Shown here: positions 14,545 through 22,880 of the stretch, one piece after another | Numbering within the stretch: position 1 is the stretch's first letter | Layout: each line of letters starts with the position of its first letter | NCBI GenBank assembly: GCA_020628305.1 | Contig: JAHDFH010000018.1 | Location: 1-35,163 of the forward strand | Length of the DNA stretch: 35,163 nucleotides | From: Acidimicrobiales bacterium | Lineage (GTDB): Bacteria > Actinomycetota > Acidimicrobiia > Acidimicrobiales > SZUA-35 | Direction of reading: 5' to 3' | The notes under the pieces: model-generated | What the model was told of the DNA's origin: nothing | What the model saw: only the letters and a program-made list of their open reading frames with translations | The model's database searches: none | Program-made: the position numbers and the translations under genes

Positions 14545-15030
14545 CTATTTCTGTATTTGAAGTGGAGGAACGACCCAGCGGACGCCGGCTTCACCACTTC
14601 CTGATGTTTTTGTGACGGTTAAAAATACTCGTATTGGCTCGTGGAGATTGATCTGCCAGAGATCTTGTCCGATCAACGACGCGATATCCAGATCAACATT
14701 CTGTGTTACACTGATCGTCGTCCACGTAAATAGGTCAATTACATTCTGTCCTGCGTAGCTATTCGACTGATCACCACCTAGGGCGATTCGGATCTTTCCT
14801 TCTATTCCACCTGATCCGTTGAGGTTCAGACTTGAGCAACTTGCTATGAGGTGAGTACCTGAAAGGAAACTATGTCCAACAAACACGTTCGTTGGAGCAT
14901 TCAGTGCATTTACGGTTCTATACCCCGATGCCTTCGGACCACCGCCGATAGCTGCCATGGAAAACGGAAGAAGACGGAGCCGATTGAAATCAATTTGTTC
15001 TGAACGCTCACGCGTTTTCTTTGGGTTCAA
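14545..15030 (-). CDS. Putative tail-tip protein, 161 aa
   Basis: An unrecognised protein that is the last of the contiguous tail genes. After a charged N-terminus (MNPKKTRERSEQIDFNRLRLLP) it is beta-rich, with Gly/Ser/Asn turns (NLNGSGGIEGKIRIALGGDQSNSY) that suggest a jelly-roll or beta-sandwich, as in receptor-binding or fibre-cap domains. It has no membrane segment or catalytic motif. It lies 13 nt after the Gp37-like gene, which supports a structural role. Assignment is by position and composition only. Confidence 0.55.
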   Translation of the reverse strand: MNPKKTRERSEQIDFNRLRLLPFSMAAIGGGPKASGYRTVNALNAPTNVFVGHSFLSGTHLIASCSSLNLNGSGGIEGKIRIALGGDQSNSYAGQNVIDLFTWTTISVTQNVDLDIASLIGQDLWQINLHEPIRVFLTVTKTSGSGEAGVRWVVPPLQIQK

Positions 15031-15043
15031 TTTATACTCCTAC

Positions 15044-16081
15044 CTACGGCGCGAATGATGTGTTGTAAACATCTTCGTACAAATGAAGGCTTATCGTCGG
15101 CTCAGCTCCGAAGCCTAATGTTACACGCCGAACGCGTGTAAATTCTGGAATGGTCATCCCGATTGATTTGACGCGCTGTCCCGGCTCAATGTCAGTGAAA
15201 GGGGTTGCGCCCTTTGCTGGACTTAGCTCGAGCGAAATGTCACGCGTTGGGAACTCTCGAGTTCCGGACTCTGCGTGGCGTTCGTCAAATAACTCACTTG
15301 ATGTCCTTCCGACTCCACTCGTGACAATTTCAAGAGACGGCTGAACTCCCTGCGCGAGAGTCGATAAGTGAGTTTCCAACAAATCACCTGAACGCATACT
15401 GACTTCAAACGCTGTTTCGTTGTAGTCAAAGTTGTCTGTTCCGCCTAGAACAGTTTGGTCCGAAATCGAAAAATCAACTTCGGTGTTTGAAAGCTGTTTT
15501 AGGTTGAATTGAAACTTCTGCTGGCTCTCATTCCACACTGGACGTAAAACATACGCCTCGCCAAAATGTGAATCAAGAACTTGCTTGATTTCTTGCCAGG
15601 TTGATTTATTCGTTGCTGGAAAAAGATGAGGGCCCGATGTTGGGTTGTTCGTTGGGACCGGTCCTGCCATGTTATTATTGATGTTCGGCGGTAACCGCGG
15701 AGATGCTGTTCCTGCTTCTGAAACTAGCGACTGGATGACCCCAAAAAGCGGCAACGTCTTTGATCGATTTGTCTTGGTTATTCGACGGTCAAGATAGCCA
15801 AATTCACTGACCCCTGCAAGATTGACAACGTTAGTGAACATCGGTTGGCGTTTTGACTTTATTAGCCCGCCGCCTGAGATTTGCTTGTTGCTGCCATCTG
15901 CAAAGCGGAATGAAACAACAGCGCCACGCAAATCTACGCCATCTAGCTCATCAGCTTTAGACGAGAAAGACCACGATCCAATTTCGTTTTCAACTCTAGT
16001 TATCCTCAAATTATGTGCTGGCAAATCGATGGTGCCCGTTCCATCTGCTCTTGGAAACACTGTAGCGGATACTTCAATCAT
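15044..16081 (-). CDS. Minor tail protein, Gp37-like / tail-tip hub
   Basis: A 345-aa protein located directly after the distal-tail-type gene. The N-terminal region (IEVSATVFPRADGTGTIDLPAHNLRITRVENEIGSWSFSS) and the middle (SGGGLIKSKRQ, then FGYLDRRITKT) resemble siphovirus 'Gp37-like' proteins that act as baseplate hub or tail-associated proteins. It is beta-rich, without membrane segments. The start overlaps the upstream gene by 4 nt. Family identity is a pattern-based judgement; position in the tail operon supports it. Confidence 0.6.
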   Translation of the reverse strand: MIEVSATVFPRADGTGTIDLPAHNLRITRVENEIGSWSFSSKADELDGVDLRGAVVSFRFADGSNKQISGGGLIKSKRQPMFTNVVNLAGVSEFGYLDRRITKTNRSKTLPLFGVIQSLVSEAGTASPRLPPNINNNMAGPVPTNNPTSGPHLFPATNKSTWQEIKQVLDSHFGEAYVLRPVWNESQQKFQFNLKQLSNTEVDFSISDQTVLGGTDNFDYNETAFEVSMRSGDLLETHLSTLAQGVQPSLEIVTSGVGRTSSELFDERHAESGTREFPTRDISLELSPAKGATPFTDIEPGQRVKSIGMTIPEFTRVRRVTLGFGAEPTISLHLYEDVYNTSFAP

Positions 16082-17112
16082 CTAATCGCCTTTCGATGAT
16101 AAAGATCCATAGACCACGTCCCTCCGCCGGATGTCTGTCCAGTAACATCAGTGTACACGTCTGTTGAACTATCAACGTTTGACACACTTCGCCATTGCTG
16201 CATCGTGAGCTTAGCTCTACTAATGTTCCATAACGACGGAAAGGTTGTCGATGGATGTCGCCAGTAAGCATTGCGAGCAACACCGTCGACAACGAGCTCG
16301 AGGTTTGCTGGTATCGGAGTTGGTGGTTTGTCGATGTGTACTTCCATCGTCCATTCATCTACAAAAAATGGGATCCCGCCTACGAATTGAGGTATCTCGG
16401 CAGGACCGACACGGAAAACCATATCAGAAGTTAACGTGCTCCAAGGGCCGGTAATCACCGCCACAAAGTCGATATCTACATCATTGACATCATCAAACGA
16501 TGTGACTGGAGTTGAGACAGATCCCAGCTGGCCCGCTAAGAAAGACAATGTTTCAGACTCAACTGTTGATTGAAGCACGCCGTACGGGCATTCAAAGTCA
16601 ATTGTAAAGTCAAACAGCCCAAATTCAGTCGCTTCAGACTCGAAAATCATATTGAATGTGAAGTTTCCTGCCGCGAATACTGGATTCCCTTGATTCATTG
16701 TTGGTGTCTTCAAGTGCATTCGAACTAGGTACTGCTCACCGAACTCTAAGCCAATCTTTGACATTTTGCGGCAACGAGCATCAAACGCTGCAGCATCTGC
16801 ATGGCTACCAAGAAACTGCCCGTGAATGGTGTAATTTGCAGGAAGACGCCCACCAGCAGCTTTAAATCCACCGCGAGCGTGGTTTAAGCTGGCCAGAATT
16901 CCTGACTGGGTATTTTGGTTAGTTGACATCAACCCATCGACTCTGATAATCGAAGTGTCTTCGTCTCCAATTATAATATCGCTAGGTGCAGATCCCATGT
17001 TTGGTGGAGCGGCAAACACGATCTCCCAGTTGTTGAGTGTTAACTCGTCAACGGTCGAATCGATGCTGCCGGCTTCTCCACCTTTGTGCCAGAGGGGTCG
17101 GTAAAGGCTCAC
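16078..17112 (-). CDS. Distal-tail-type minor tail protein
   Basis: A 344-aa protein encoded directly after the tape measure, the usual place of the distal tail protein that caps the tube. It has an N-terminal beta region (LYRPLWHKGGEAGSIDSTVDELTLNNWEIVF) with GQFLGSHADAAAFDARCRKM, resembling the helix of tube-fold minor tail proteins, then beta-rich segments ending in a long strand region. It overlaps both neighbours by 4 nt. The role as Dit-like protein is inferred from gene order and fold-like patterns. Confidence 0.65.
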   Translation of the reverse strand: MSLYRPLWHKGGEAGSIDSTVDELTLNNWEIVFAAPPNMGSAPSDIIIGDEDTSIIRVDGLMSTNQNTQSGILASLNHARGGFKAAGGRLPANYTIHGQFLGSHADAAAFDARCRKMSKIGLEFGEQYLVRMHLKTPTMNQGNPVFAAGNFTFNMIFESEATEFGLFDFTIDFECPYGVLQSTVESETLSFLAGQLGSVSTPVTSFDDVNDVDIDFVAVITGPWSTLTSDMVFRVGPAEIPQFVGGIPFFVDEWTMEVHIDKPPTPIPANLELVVDGVARNAYWRHPSTTFPSLWNISRAKLTMQQWRSVSNVDSSTDVYTDVTGQTSGGGTWSMDLYHRKAIR

Positions 17113-19277
17113 GATACACCCGCATCTGCTAGTTTGTTGTTGATTTCGTCTATCAAGGCGTCTACGTCCTGAACTCCATAAATATTCATATTGTGCACCA
17201 CCAACGGAGTGGTTCCTTGTGGGCCGGGAACAGACTTGCCGGCAAACGCCATCGCAAGAGTTTTTCCGGTCTCTTCACGCACGATCTTCTTCATCATACT
17301 TTCAGGAGACACGATTTCGCCTTCTCCAATTGTATCACCGACAACAGCCAAAGTTGGATCTTTGACGTAACCACCGGTCGCAAGGTGGGGAATATCAGGA
17401 GGGTTGATTGTCATCACTCTTCCCATGAAGTTAATGTCGAACTCCAACGCACGGTTCATTTTGTCAATGACATGTTTGTTGACTGTTCCCTTGATCGCAT
17501 CCTTAAACTGATTAGCGATAACTCCAGAAACACCGAAGATGCTAGATCCGTTCGTCAGTGAGTCTTTGATTCCACCCCACACGCTTCCTCCTAGAGACTT
17601 CGCGGCTTCAAACCAGGTAGGTGCTAAGCTTAGTAGAAGAGAAGGGATTGCGGTAATCGCAGACCATATGTTCGTGAATATGAGTTCACCGATTCCACGG
17701 ATGATATTCCACCAGCCTTCCCAAACTTTCAAGACGCCGGCCCAAGCTTTGTCCCAATCTCCTGTGAACACACCCGACACGAATGTGATAAGTCCTGAGA
17801 GCACATCAAGAACACCGCCGCCAATTCTCATTACACCGTTTAAGGTCGATGCAAAGAAGCTGCCTTCTCCAAATGAGTCTAAAACCCATCCGGAAATGGT
17901 TTCTTTGTTCTCACTGAAGAAACCTATGAAAGCCCAGAACGCGTCGCTTGCGGCACTGAATGCCACAACAACGTAATGCTTAAACGATTCCCAAAGAGCA
18001 CCAGCCTGTTCTCCGAATGCATTGTCCATCTGGGTCTCAACCACACCGATGTTGCTTCGGAACTTGTCCCACTTGTCTTCGTCGAATTCAATGTTGCCGA
18101 CACGGTCACCAACCTCTTCAGCACTATCTCGAAGCTCTTCGAATCTCTCAACAGCTCCTGGGCCATATTCATCCTTGAACGCTTGGACCTTATCAAAGAA
18201 CTCGATGATATGCGGAGCGATTTTTCCGCCGATCTCGATCTTCATGTCCTCCCACTGGCTTTTGATGATATCCATCTTAGCTGCGAACGAGTCAAGTTGT
18301 TTCGCGGCGATTTCTTCAGTTACACCCGCAGCTGCGTAGAGTTCCTTCTCGTACTCAACAATCTGGCCGGATGATCCTAGAAGCGCCTGAACAGCACCTA
18401 TGGACTTGTCGGTAAAGCCCAGATCGAGAAGTGTTTGTTTCTTTGCCTTGTCAGAGAGACCATCTAGGGCGCCTTCTAGATCTCCGATTATCGCACCCAT
18501 GTTATTGAAGTTGCCTTTAGCGTCAAACACGGACACGCCTAGGTCTGAGAACGCTTCGCCGTTCGCGATAGCTTTCGTTTGCATGTCTCGGAGAACGATA
18601 GAAAAGAGCGTACCTGCGTATGCTCCTTTAACACCTTGATCAGCGAACACGGCCAAAACTGCGGCGCCTGATTCGATATCCATATTGACATCACGCATCG
18701 CTGCGCCGGCCTTGTTTGTGATCGCTTCGCTAAACTGTTCAACTGTTGCGTTAGAAAGTGTATTCGCCTTTACCAAAACGTCACTGACGCGGACAAGGTT
18801 TTTGAGGTTCTGCTCACTATCTTCTACGCTCAGTCCAAGAGCACTTTGAGCGTCTGTCACTAAGTCAGTTGCTGTTGCTAAGTCGAACATACCCGCGGTT
18901 GCAAATTCCGCAACCTTAGGCAGAGCTGCCAGTGATTCTTCGGCATCAAGACCGGCTGAAGCGAGAAAGAAGAAACCTTCAGCAGCCTCTGATGCCGCAA
19001 ACCGTGTTGTCTTTCCAATTTCGCGTGCGGCATCCGACATATCATTGCGCATGCCATCAGACAGGTCGCCCATGATCGCTGTCGATTTAGTCATCGCGTC
19101 ATCAAAGTCGCTAAACGCAGCGACTGAGTCGGCGCCGATTTTCAATCCGACGGCGCCGACAGCTAGCGCAGCGATACCCGCGGTCTTCCCAAGCGTCTCA
19201 AGACCTTTTTCGACCTTCTTCTGAGACTTGTCGAACGACCGCGAATCGCCCGTAAATTTGATCTTGATGTCAGCCAA
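17109..19277 (-). CDS. Tail tape measure protein
   Basis: A 722-aa protein, the largest in the window. It begins with TTG (MADIKIKFTGD), two nt before the end of the gpGT extension. The first 60 residues include a coiled-coil and a hydrophobic stretch (LGKTAGIAALAVGAVGLKIGADSV), followed by the TP901-type core (FDDAMTKSTAIMGDL, RFAASEAAEGFFFLASAGLD). Hydrophobic segments in the middle (FWAFIGFFSE, IFTNIWSAITAIPSLLLSLAP) are usual. At roughly 0.15 nm per residue the tail would be near 108 nm, an estimate from the general rule. A long tape measure and an upstream chaperone pair make a siphovirus tail very likely. Confidence 0.93.
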   Translation of the reverse strand: MADIKIKFTGDSRSFDKSQKKVEKGLETLGKTAGIAALAVGAVGLKIGADSVAAFSDFDDAMTKSTAIMGDLSDGMRNDMSDAAREIGKTTRFAASEAAEGFFFLASAGLDAEESLAALPKVAEFATAGMFDLATATDLVTDAQSALGLSVEDSEQNLKNLVRVSDVLVKANTLSNATVEQFSEAITNKAGAAMRDVNMDIESGAAVLAVFADQGVKGAYAGTLFSIVLRDMQTKAIANGEAFSDLGVSVFDAKGNFNNMGAIIGDLEGALDGLSDKAKKQTLLDLGFTDKSIGAVQALLGSSGQIVEYEKELYAAAGVTEEIAAKQLDSFAAKMDIIKSQWEDMKIEIGGKIAPHIIEFFDKVQAFKDEYGPGAVERFEELRDSAEEVGDRVGNIEFDEDKWDKFRSNIGVVETQMDNAFGEQAGALWESFKHYVVVAFSAASDAFWAFIGFFSENKETISGWVLDSFGEGSFFASTLNGVMRIGGGVLDVLSGLITFVSGVFTGDWDKAWAGVLKVWEGWWNIIRGIGELIFTNIWSAITAIPSLLLSLAPTWFEAAKSLGGSVWGGIKDSLTNGSSIFGVSGVIANQFKDAIKGTVNKHVIDKMNRALEFDINFMGRVMTINPPDIPHLATGGYVKDPTLAVVGDTIGEGEIVSPESMMKKIVREETGKTLAMAFAGKSVPGPQGTTPLVVHNMNIYGVQDVDALIDEINNKLADAGVS

Positions 19278-19278
19278 T

Positions 19279-19721
19279 TTATTCTTTCTTGTTCATCAGC
19301 TTCGCCATTTCTTCAAGAAGATGGACTGGCGTTTGTTTGTACTCTTGGTAAGACATTCCCCAGTACTTGAGGAACCGAGCTAGCGCCGCTAGCTCTTTTC
19401 GCCTTTTGGGCCTGTGTCGCCGTGGTCAAGGTCAACAGGCCAATCGGTTAATTTGCGCGCCTTGATTTCATCAATAGAGACTTCAAGCCCAGTCTGCCGC
19501 GCGTGCAGATCGTGCAAGGCGATGACGACTGCTGCAGGGAACGACATCCCTCGGACATTTCCTTCACTGTCTTCTAGCCGCGTCCCAATCGCTGGTAACG
19601 CACTAATCGCGACGCCTCCTGAAACTGCCTCGAATCGTTCCATATCCGCGAGAGTCAGATCTTGCAACTTGACTGTGACGGTTGTTGTAGTTTTCTTTGA
19701 TTTGCTTTTTGATGTTGCCAT
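19279..19721 (-). CDS. Tail assembly chaperone GT, made by -1 ribosomal frameshift
   Basis: This is the frameshifted form of the gene at 19389-19721. Ribosomes read 106 codons, slip back one base on CCCAAAA (19410-19404) and continue in the -1 frame for 41 codons to a TAA at 19279, giving 147 aa. The extension reads RKELAALARFLKYWGMSY, then a TPVHLLEEMAK segment and KKE, which resembles the T part of other tail chaperones and has no start of its own. It ends 2 nt before the tape measure start, the classic arrangement. gpG and gpGT coat the tape measure while the tube polymerises around it. The exact frameshift rate is not known. Confidence 0.85.
19377..19410 (-). promoter_or_regulatory. -1 programmed frameshift signal
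   Basis: Read on the - strand: the slippery heptamer C-CCA-AAA (19410-19404), an 8-nt spacer (GGCGAAAA) and a perfect stem GAGCTAGC / GCTAGCTC with a 3-nt loop (19395-19377). Heptamer frame, spacer length and stem all fit the standard -1 element, and the 0-frame stop lies within the stem. Confidence 0.88.
19389..19721 (-). CDS. Tail assembly chaperone G (unshifted form)
   Basis: A 110-aa protein. Its Lys/Thr-rich start (MATSKSKSKKTTTTVTVKLQDLT) is followed by a compact helical region (LADMERFEAVSGG, PAAVVIALHDLHARQTG) and the conserved-looking end VSIDEIKARKLTDWPVDL. The 0-frame stop is TAG inside the frameshift hairpin. It is produced in excess over the GT form in known phages. Position between tail tube/gp10-like genes and the tape measure identifies it. 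Confidence 0.8.
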   Translation of the reverse strand: MATSKSKSKKTTTTVTVKLQDLTLADMERFEAVSGGVAISALPAIGTRLEDSEGNVRGMSFPAAVVIALHDLHARQTGLEVSIDEIKARKLTDWPVDLDHGDTGPKGEKS

Positions 19722-19723
19722 TT

Positions 19724-20125
19724 TCAGTACTTCCTACCTAGTCGTTTACTTATTCGATGTATTTCGTCGCGATACACTTTATGGACTAACGGTTCTACTT
19801 TCTTAAATCCGCGCAAAATAAAGTGGTTCGGTTTGATATTTCGTGCTTTCCAGCCCCAGTGGATAGGAGCAGCGTAACTTGTGCGGACTTTTGTACCAGC
19901 CTTGACACGGCCGGCCGTCTTCAACGGGCGCGGCAAGACCGACCGGCGCAAATCGCCGGTCGGTCCGCGAGGAGCTTCCCGCTGGCCTGCCTTAGCTACA
20001 ATCGTAGAAGTCACTTTGTGTGCAGGTGACAACTCACTGGTGAGTTTGAGTTTCCGCAGATCGCGCTTCAATTCTTTCAACCCGTTCATTTGGAATTTGA
20101 AAGTCGATTGGTTGTCTTTACCCAT
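19724..20125 (-). CDS. HK97 gp10-like head-tail connection protein
   Basis: A 133-aa basic protein. The pattern AKAGQREAPRGPTGDLRRSV ... YAAPIHWGWKARNIKPNHFILRG is that of the HK97 gp10 family of connector or tail-completion proteins: 'aP.dTG.Lr.si' followed by 'Yap.ve.G'. The start overlaps the tail tube stop by 1 nt. The unusual point is order: gp10-family genes normally precede the tail tube gene, but here it follows it and precedes the chaperone. Confidence 0.75.
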   Translation of the reverse strand: MGKDNQSTFKFQMNGLKELKRDLRKLKLTSELSPAHKVTSTIVAKAGQREAPRGPTGDLRRSVLPRPLKTAGRVKAGTKVRTSYAAPIHWGWKARNIKPNHFILRGFKKVEPLVHKVYRDEIHRISKRLGRKY

Positions 20126-21081
20126 TATGGCGTTGACTCACCGTTTTCCAAGTCAATCCGCAGTGCGTCTGTGTCGGACACACTAGAAATCGATTCGAAG
20201 TTGATCGTCTGCTCGAGGGTATCCATACCTGAAACATTTGGAGTGTCACCGTCGAAACGCACATTGCTCGTCAAGACAAGCGACCTTGAGCTCGTAGGGT
20301 TATCAAATGTTAAGACCAGTGTACCTTCGGTGCCATTAACAAAGCGGTTGTAGTTCGTTAGGTTTTCGAATTCCATATTGAGGCTTCCGCTGTACGACCG
20401 CTGCCCTGACTCTGTTGCGACTCGAGGCTCACCTGAAGTCGTCGAGCTGCAGATAAAGTGTCGATCAGTCTTAAGTCCGTTGTCACCGTTGAATGAAAAA
20501 GATGACACACAATTTTCGACACCCGCGATTGTTAGTCCACCTTGCGTAAACACAAATGGATTGTACGTTGCAGGGTACGCTGCAGTCTCTAGTGATTCTG
20601 AAGTAACTTCGTTCCTGCCGACTAAACTCAAGTTCAGCATTAAGAAGTCATCAACGCTTGCTTCAAGTGACCAAGATGCTACCTTCAGACCGTTGTAACT
20701 GAATGGATGTACAACACCGTTAACGTCAGGGCGTCCAACTTGCGCAGACAGCGATTTGTCTGACAAGTCACCTGGGGTAAACCTGTGGACCCACGGGCCA
20801 CCTCCAGTCGTCGACACTGCGCCTAGAGCGTGCTCTAGAAGCATCCCTGTCGACTCTGCGGCTAGTTCAAGACTAACATCGCCGGCGACGCTCCGTTTGC
20901 CTTCAGCCCAGCGCCGTTTAGCACGTCTTCCCGGCCGAATACCTTTAGATTCAATCCGTTCAATCGACAAGCTTAACGATTCACTTGTGAACTCATAGAA
21001 ATTAGTTGGTGCGGTGTAATCGCCGAGAGGTGACTCGAGCGCAAAACCTATTTGGGCGTCTAAGCCCGAACCGATTGCCAT
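20125..21081 (-). CDS. Major tail tube protein
   Basis: A 318-aa beta-rich protein with the N-terminus usual for siphovirus tube proteins (GSGLDAQIGFALESPLGDYTAPTNFYEFTSESLSLSIER), then GKRSVAGDVSLELAAESTGMLLEHALG and a long beta domain in which SYNGLKVASWSLEASVDDFLMLNLSLVG is typical of phage tube proteins. Abundant, soluble, no cysteine motif. It lies before the tail chaperone pair and tape measure. It probably forms the hexameric rings of the tail. Confidence 0.82.
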   Translation of the reverse strand: MAIGSGLDAQIGFALESPLGDYTAPTNFYEFTSESLSLSIERIESKGIRPGRRAKRRWAEGKRSVAGDVSLELAAESTGMLLEHALGAVSTTGGGPWVHRFTPGDLSDKSLSAQVGRPDVNGVVHPFSYNGLKVASWSLEASVDDFLMLNLSLVGRNEVTSESLETAAYPATYNPFVFTQGGLTIAGVENCVSSFSFNGDNGLKTDRHFICSSTTSGEPRVATESGQRSYSGSLNMEFENLTNYNRFVNGTEGTLVLTFDNPTSSRSLVLTSNVRFDGDTPNVSGMDTLEQTINFESISSVSDTDALRIDLENGESTP

Positions 21082-21084
21082 TGT

Positions 21085-21291
21085 TTATTCTTCCTCATTT
21101 GTGTTTGCGCTGTCTTCGTCAGTGCTTGTTTCTTCTGTCTTGTTTCCATCTACCTGCTCAAAAAGCCGGCTTGAAATCTCTATGTCGTCAGCCAGTTCAA
21201 TCACGCCATTAACGTCTGAGCGGACTAGCTTGCCGCCCACTAGGACGTCAACCGGCGGCCCCACTGGTCCCGTGTATTTATAAAATGTCAT
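21085..21291 (-). CDS. Small acidic structural protein, 68 aa
   Basis: The ATG overlaps the stop of the previous gene by 4 nt. The first 40 residues (FYKYTGPVGPPVDVLVGGKLVRSDVNGVIELADD) look like a small beta domain of the kind found in phage head-tail regions. The last 25 residues are a very acidic, disordered tail (TEETSTDEDSANTNEEE). No family is certain. It lies between the tail-terminator-type gene and the tail tube gene, so a head-tail joining or tube accessory role is possible. Confidence 0.65.
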   Translation of the reverse strand: MTFYKYTGPVGPPVDVLVGGKLVRSDVNGVIELADDIEISSRLFEQVDGNKTEETSTDEDSANTNEEE

Positions 21292-21758
21292 ACTAATCTA
21301 CTTTCGATGAGAATGCCTAGAGTCATCACGACTCTCCATCCGTGCGTGTTTGCTTCCTGTGTCGAATTCATGCTGAAATTGACAACGCTAGCACGCAACG
21401 TCGGCCTCTCTGTTAGGCCAAGGTTGGGATCGTTAGCGATGCTGCTTTCGATGAGCGACTGTATTTCAACTGCAGCAACTTTGGCCGTGGTTGATTCTGC
21501 ACCCGGACGTGTTGCTATGATTTCGATTTGTTGGATGAATGACTCATCACGAGGCTTTCTTCCTGATTTGTGCGCTGAAAACTCATAGCTGCCGTTCAAA
21601 ATGTCTCCAACGATGATGTAGTCAGTACCGACAATTGTTGGTGCGTCTGACTCAGTAACTTTCGGAGACTGGCCTTCGTATCGAAAACTATTTGTCGACT
21701 CTTGAATCATCTTTTTCAGCGCGGTGCCGACTTCAATTATGCTTGTAGTTTGGCTCAT
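21288..21758 (-). CDS. Tail terminator / completion-type protein
   Basis: A 156-aa protein in the position of the tail terminator: after the gp6-like connector and before the tail tube. It begins with a helix (IIEVGTALKKMIQES) and contains RPGAESTTAKVAAVEIQSLIESSI, then two beta strands with GWRVVMTLGILIESR at the end, a pattern like other tail-completion proteins that fold as alpha/beta domains. The start overlaps the upstream gene by 4 nt. Assigned mostly by gene order. Confidence 0.6.
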   Translation of the reverse strand: MSQTTSIIEVGTALKKMIQESTNSFRYEGQSPKVTESDAPTIVGTDYIIVGDILNGSYEFSAHKSGRKPRDESFIQQIEIIATRPGAESTTAKVAAVEIQSLIESSIANDPNLGLTERPTLRASVVNFSMNSTQEANTHGWRVVMTLGILIESRLV

Positions 21759-22609
21759 TGGAATGTCCAGCCGCGCCGTAGGTGGTTAAGTAGTGAGTCA
21801 ACTTCAGGAAGCCCTGTCGGTTTGTCCATCGCGGCGGTTTCAAGATGAAACATTGCCCATTCTGTCTGCATCAAACGCGCTCTGTCAGGAATGCTGGATT
21901 CATCGTTGAGCACAATGTACTTCGCGTACGCGATCGCAGCTTTCCGCACAGTTGGACTTAGCTGTGACCCTGAAGCAATAAACTCAACGGTCACGTTGTT
22001 GTCCCCTGGGTACTCTGGGCGGCTGAACACTCCGCCGTCTGTGCGACGTATTGTCCCACCACCGAGAAGTGTCGCAGCCGCTGTTTCGCCGTTGACTGCG
22101 CAAGAAACTACATCACGAACATCCGTGTTTGAAACTCTAAGGCAGTTCGCGCCGTTTCCTTCGTACGTATTCCGAAAATGCTTTGGCGTGAAATTGATCC
22201 TGGTGTAGTCTTCGAAAGTGTATGTAGCTACCGCTCGCGCGTCCTCGAGTTCTTGGTCTGTGTACATTCCGAGATCCGACAGATGCTTCTGCTGCCGAAG
22301 CTGTTGAAGCGTGAACAAATGTTCTGACACAACCACGACGGTCGCTGACTCGTTAACCTTTCGAGTGCCGACTAACACACTTATATCGACAGACAGTGTG
22401 TCTAACCGATCTAGATGGTCAACTGCATCGAGCTGTATTGTTGCCACTCCTGAAGTAACCGTGATCGTAGGTGTTGGAAGAATCGAACCATCGCTTCTTC
22501 TAACTTCTGAGTCTGTGATAACTACGGACTCAGAAGTTACACGTGTCTCGTTTTCGTCAAGAAACGCTATAGTTATTTGTTTATCGTTTTTCATCTTCAC
22601 GAAGAACAT
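21755..22609 (-). CDS. Head-tail connector / adaptor protein (gp6-like C-terminal part)
   Basis: A 284-aa protein. The N-terminal 100 residues are an Ig-like beta domain (QITIAFLDENETRVTSESVVI, VTSGVATIQLDAVD). The rest is helical, with YTDQELEDARAVATYTFEDYTRINFTPKHF resembling gp6/gp15-type connectors that bind the portal ring, and RKAAIAYAKYIVLNDESSIPDRA near the end. A fused N-terminal domain makes it longer than usual adaptors (about 100-190 aa). Start at 22609 is the first ATG after the hairpin region; an in-frame ATG 15 nt later is also possible, since neither has a strong ribosome binding site. Confidence 0.7.
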   Translation of the reverse strand: MFFVKMKNDKQITIAFLDENETRVTSESVVITDSEVRRSDGSILPTPTITVTSGVATIQLDAVDHLDRLDTLSVDISVLVGTRKVNESATVVVVSEHLFTLQQLRQQKHLSDLGMYTDQELEDARAVATYTFEDYTRINFTPKHFRNTYEGNGANCLRVSNTDVRDVVSCAVNGETAAATLLGGGTIRRTDGGVFSRPEYPGDNNVTVEFIASGSQLSPTVRKAAIAYAKYIVLNDESSIPDRARLMQTEWAMFHLETAAMDKPTGLPEVDSLLNHLRRGWTFQ

Positions 22610-22664
22610 TTTGCATTCTGCTTTCTTGCGTTTTACGCGGCGGCTACTGCTTACTCTAGTGGCA

Positions 22665-22712
22665 CGAGAAGGAATCGAACCTTCTCGCGCCTTTTAAGGC
22701 GGTTTACGCCTT
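22665..22712. other. T-arm-like and competing hairpins after the capsid operon
   Basis: In the 94-nt gap before the connector gene an 8-bp perfect stem with a 7-nt loop (22665-22687) reads, on the - strand, like a tRNA T-arm (GAAGG-TTCGATT-CCTTC). Next to it, three copies of a 6-nt arm (CGCCTT / AAGGCG / CGCCTT, 22688-22712) can form either of two exclusive hairpins, one of which includes the stop of the 58-aa gene in its loop. No D-arm or anticodon arm is present, so it is not a tRNA gene. A processing, attenuation or tRNA-mimic role is speculative. Confidence 0.4.
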
Positions 22713-22880
22713 TACCTTCACTCCGTCATCTTCAGGAGCTTTCTTCTTAGGTTTGCCACCAAAGATGTTTGACTCTTCGATCGCGCGCTTGATATTGTCA
22801 TCTTCAGAGTCGTACTCTTTACCTTTGACAATTTCGCCGAACCGACCTACGTGGTCAATCTTCGCTTTGACTTTACCCAT
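22704..22880 (-). CDS. Small charged protein after the capsid gene, 58 aa
   Basis: The ATG overlaps the capsid stop in a TAATG junction and the frame runs to TAA at 22704. The sequence (MGKVKAKIDHVGRFGEIVKG, then acidic and basic helices, ending PKKKAPEDDGVKVKA) is hydrophilic. Short proteins of this kind with a beta-hairpin start follow the capsid gene in several HK97-type phages, where they may be head-stabilising or of unknown role. Translational coupling with the capsid gene makes it likely to be real. Confidence 0.7.
   Translation of the reverse strand: MGKVKAKIDHVGRFGEIVKGKEYDSEDDNIKRAIEESNIFGGKPKKKAPEDDGVKVKA

Noticed and set aside
22640-22760. tRNA gene on the - strand ending at the T-arm-like hairpin
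   Set aside because: Only a T-arm and weak acceptor pairing could be built; the inner region is 8 nt too short and codes for the end of the 58-aa gene.
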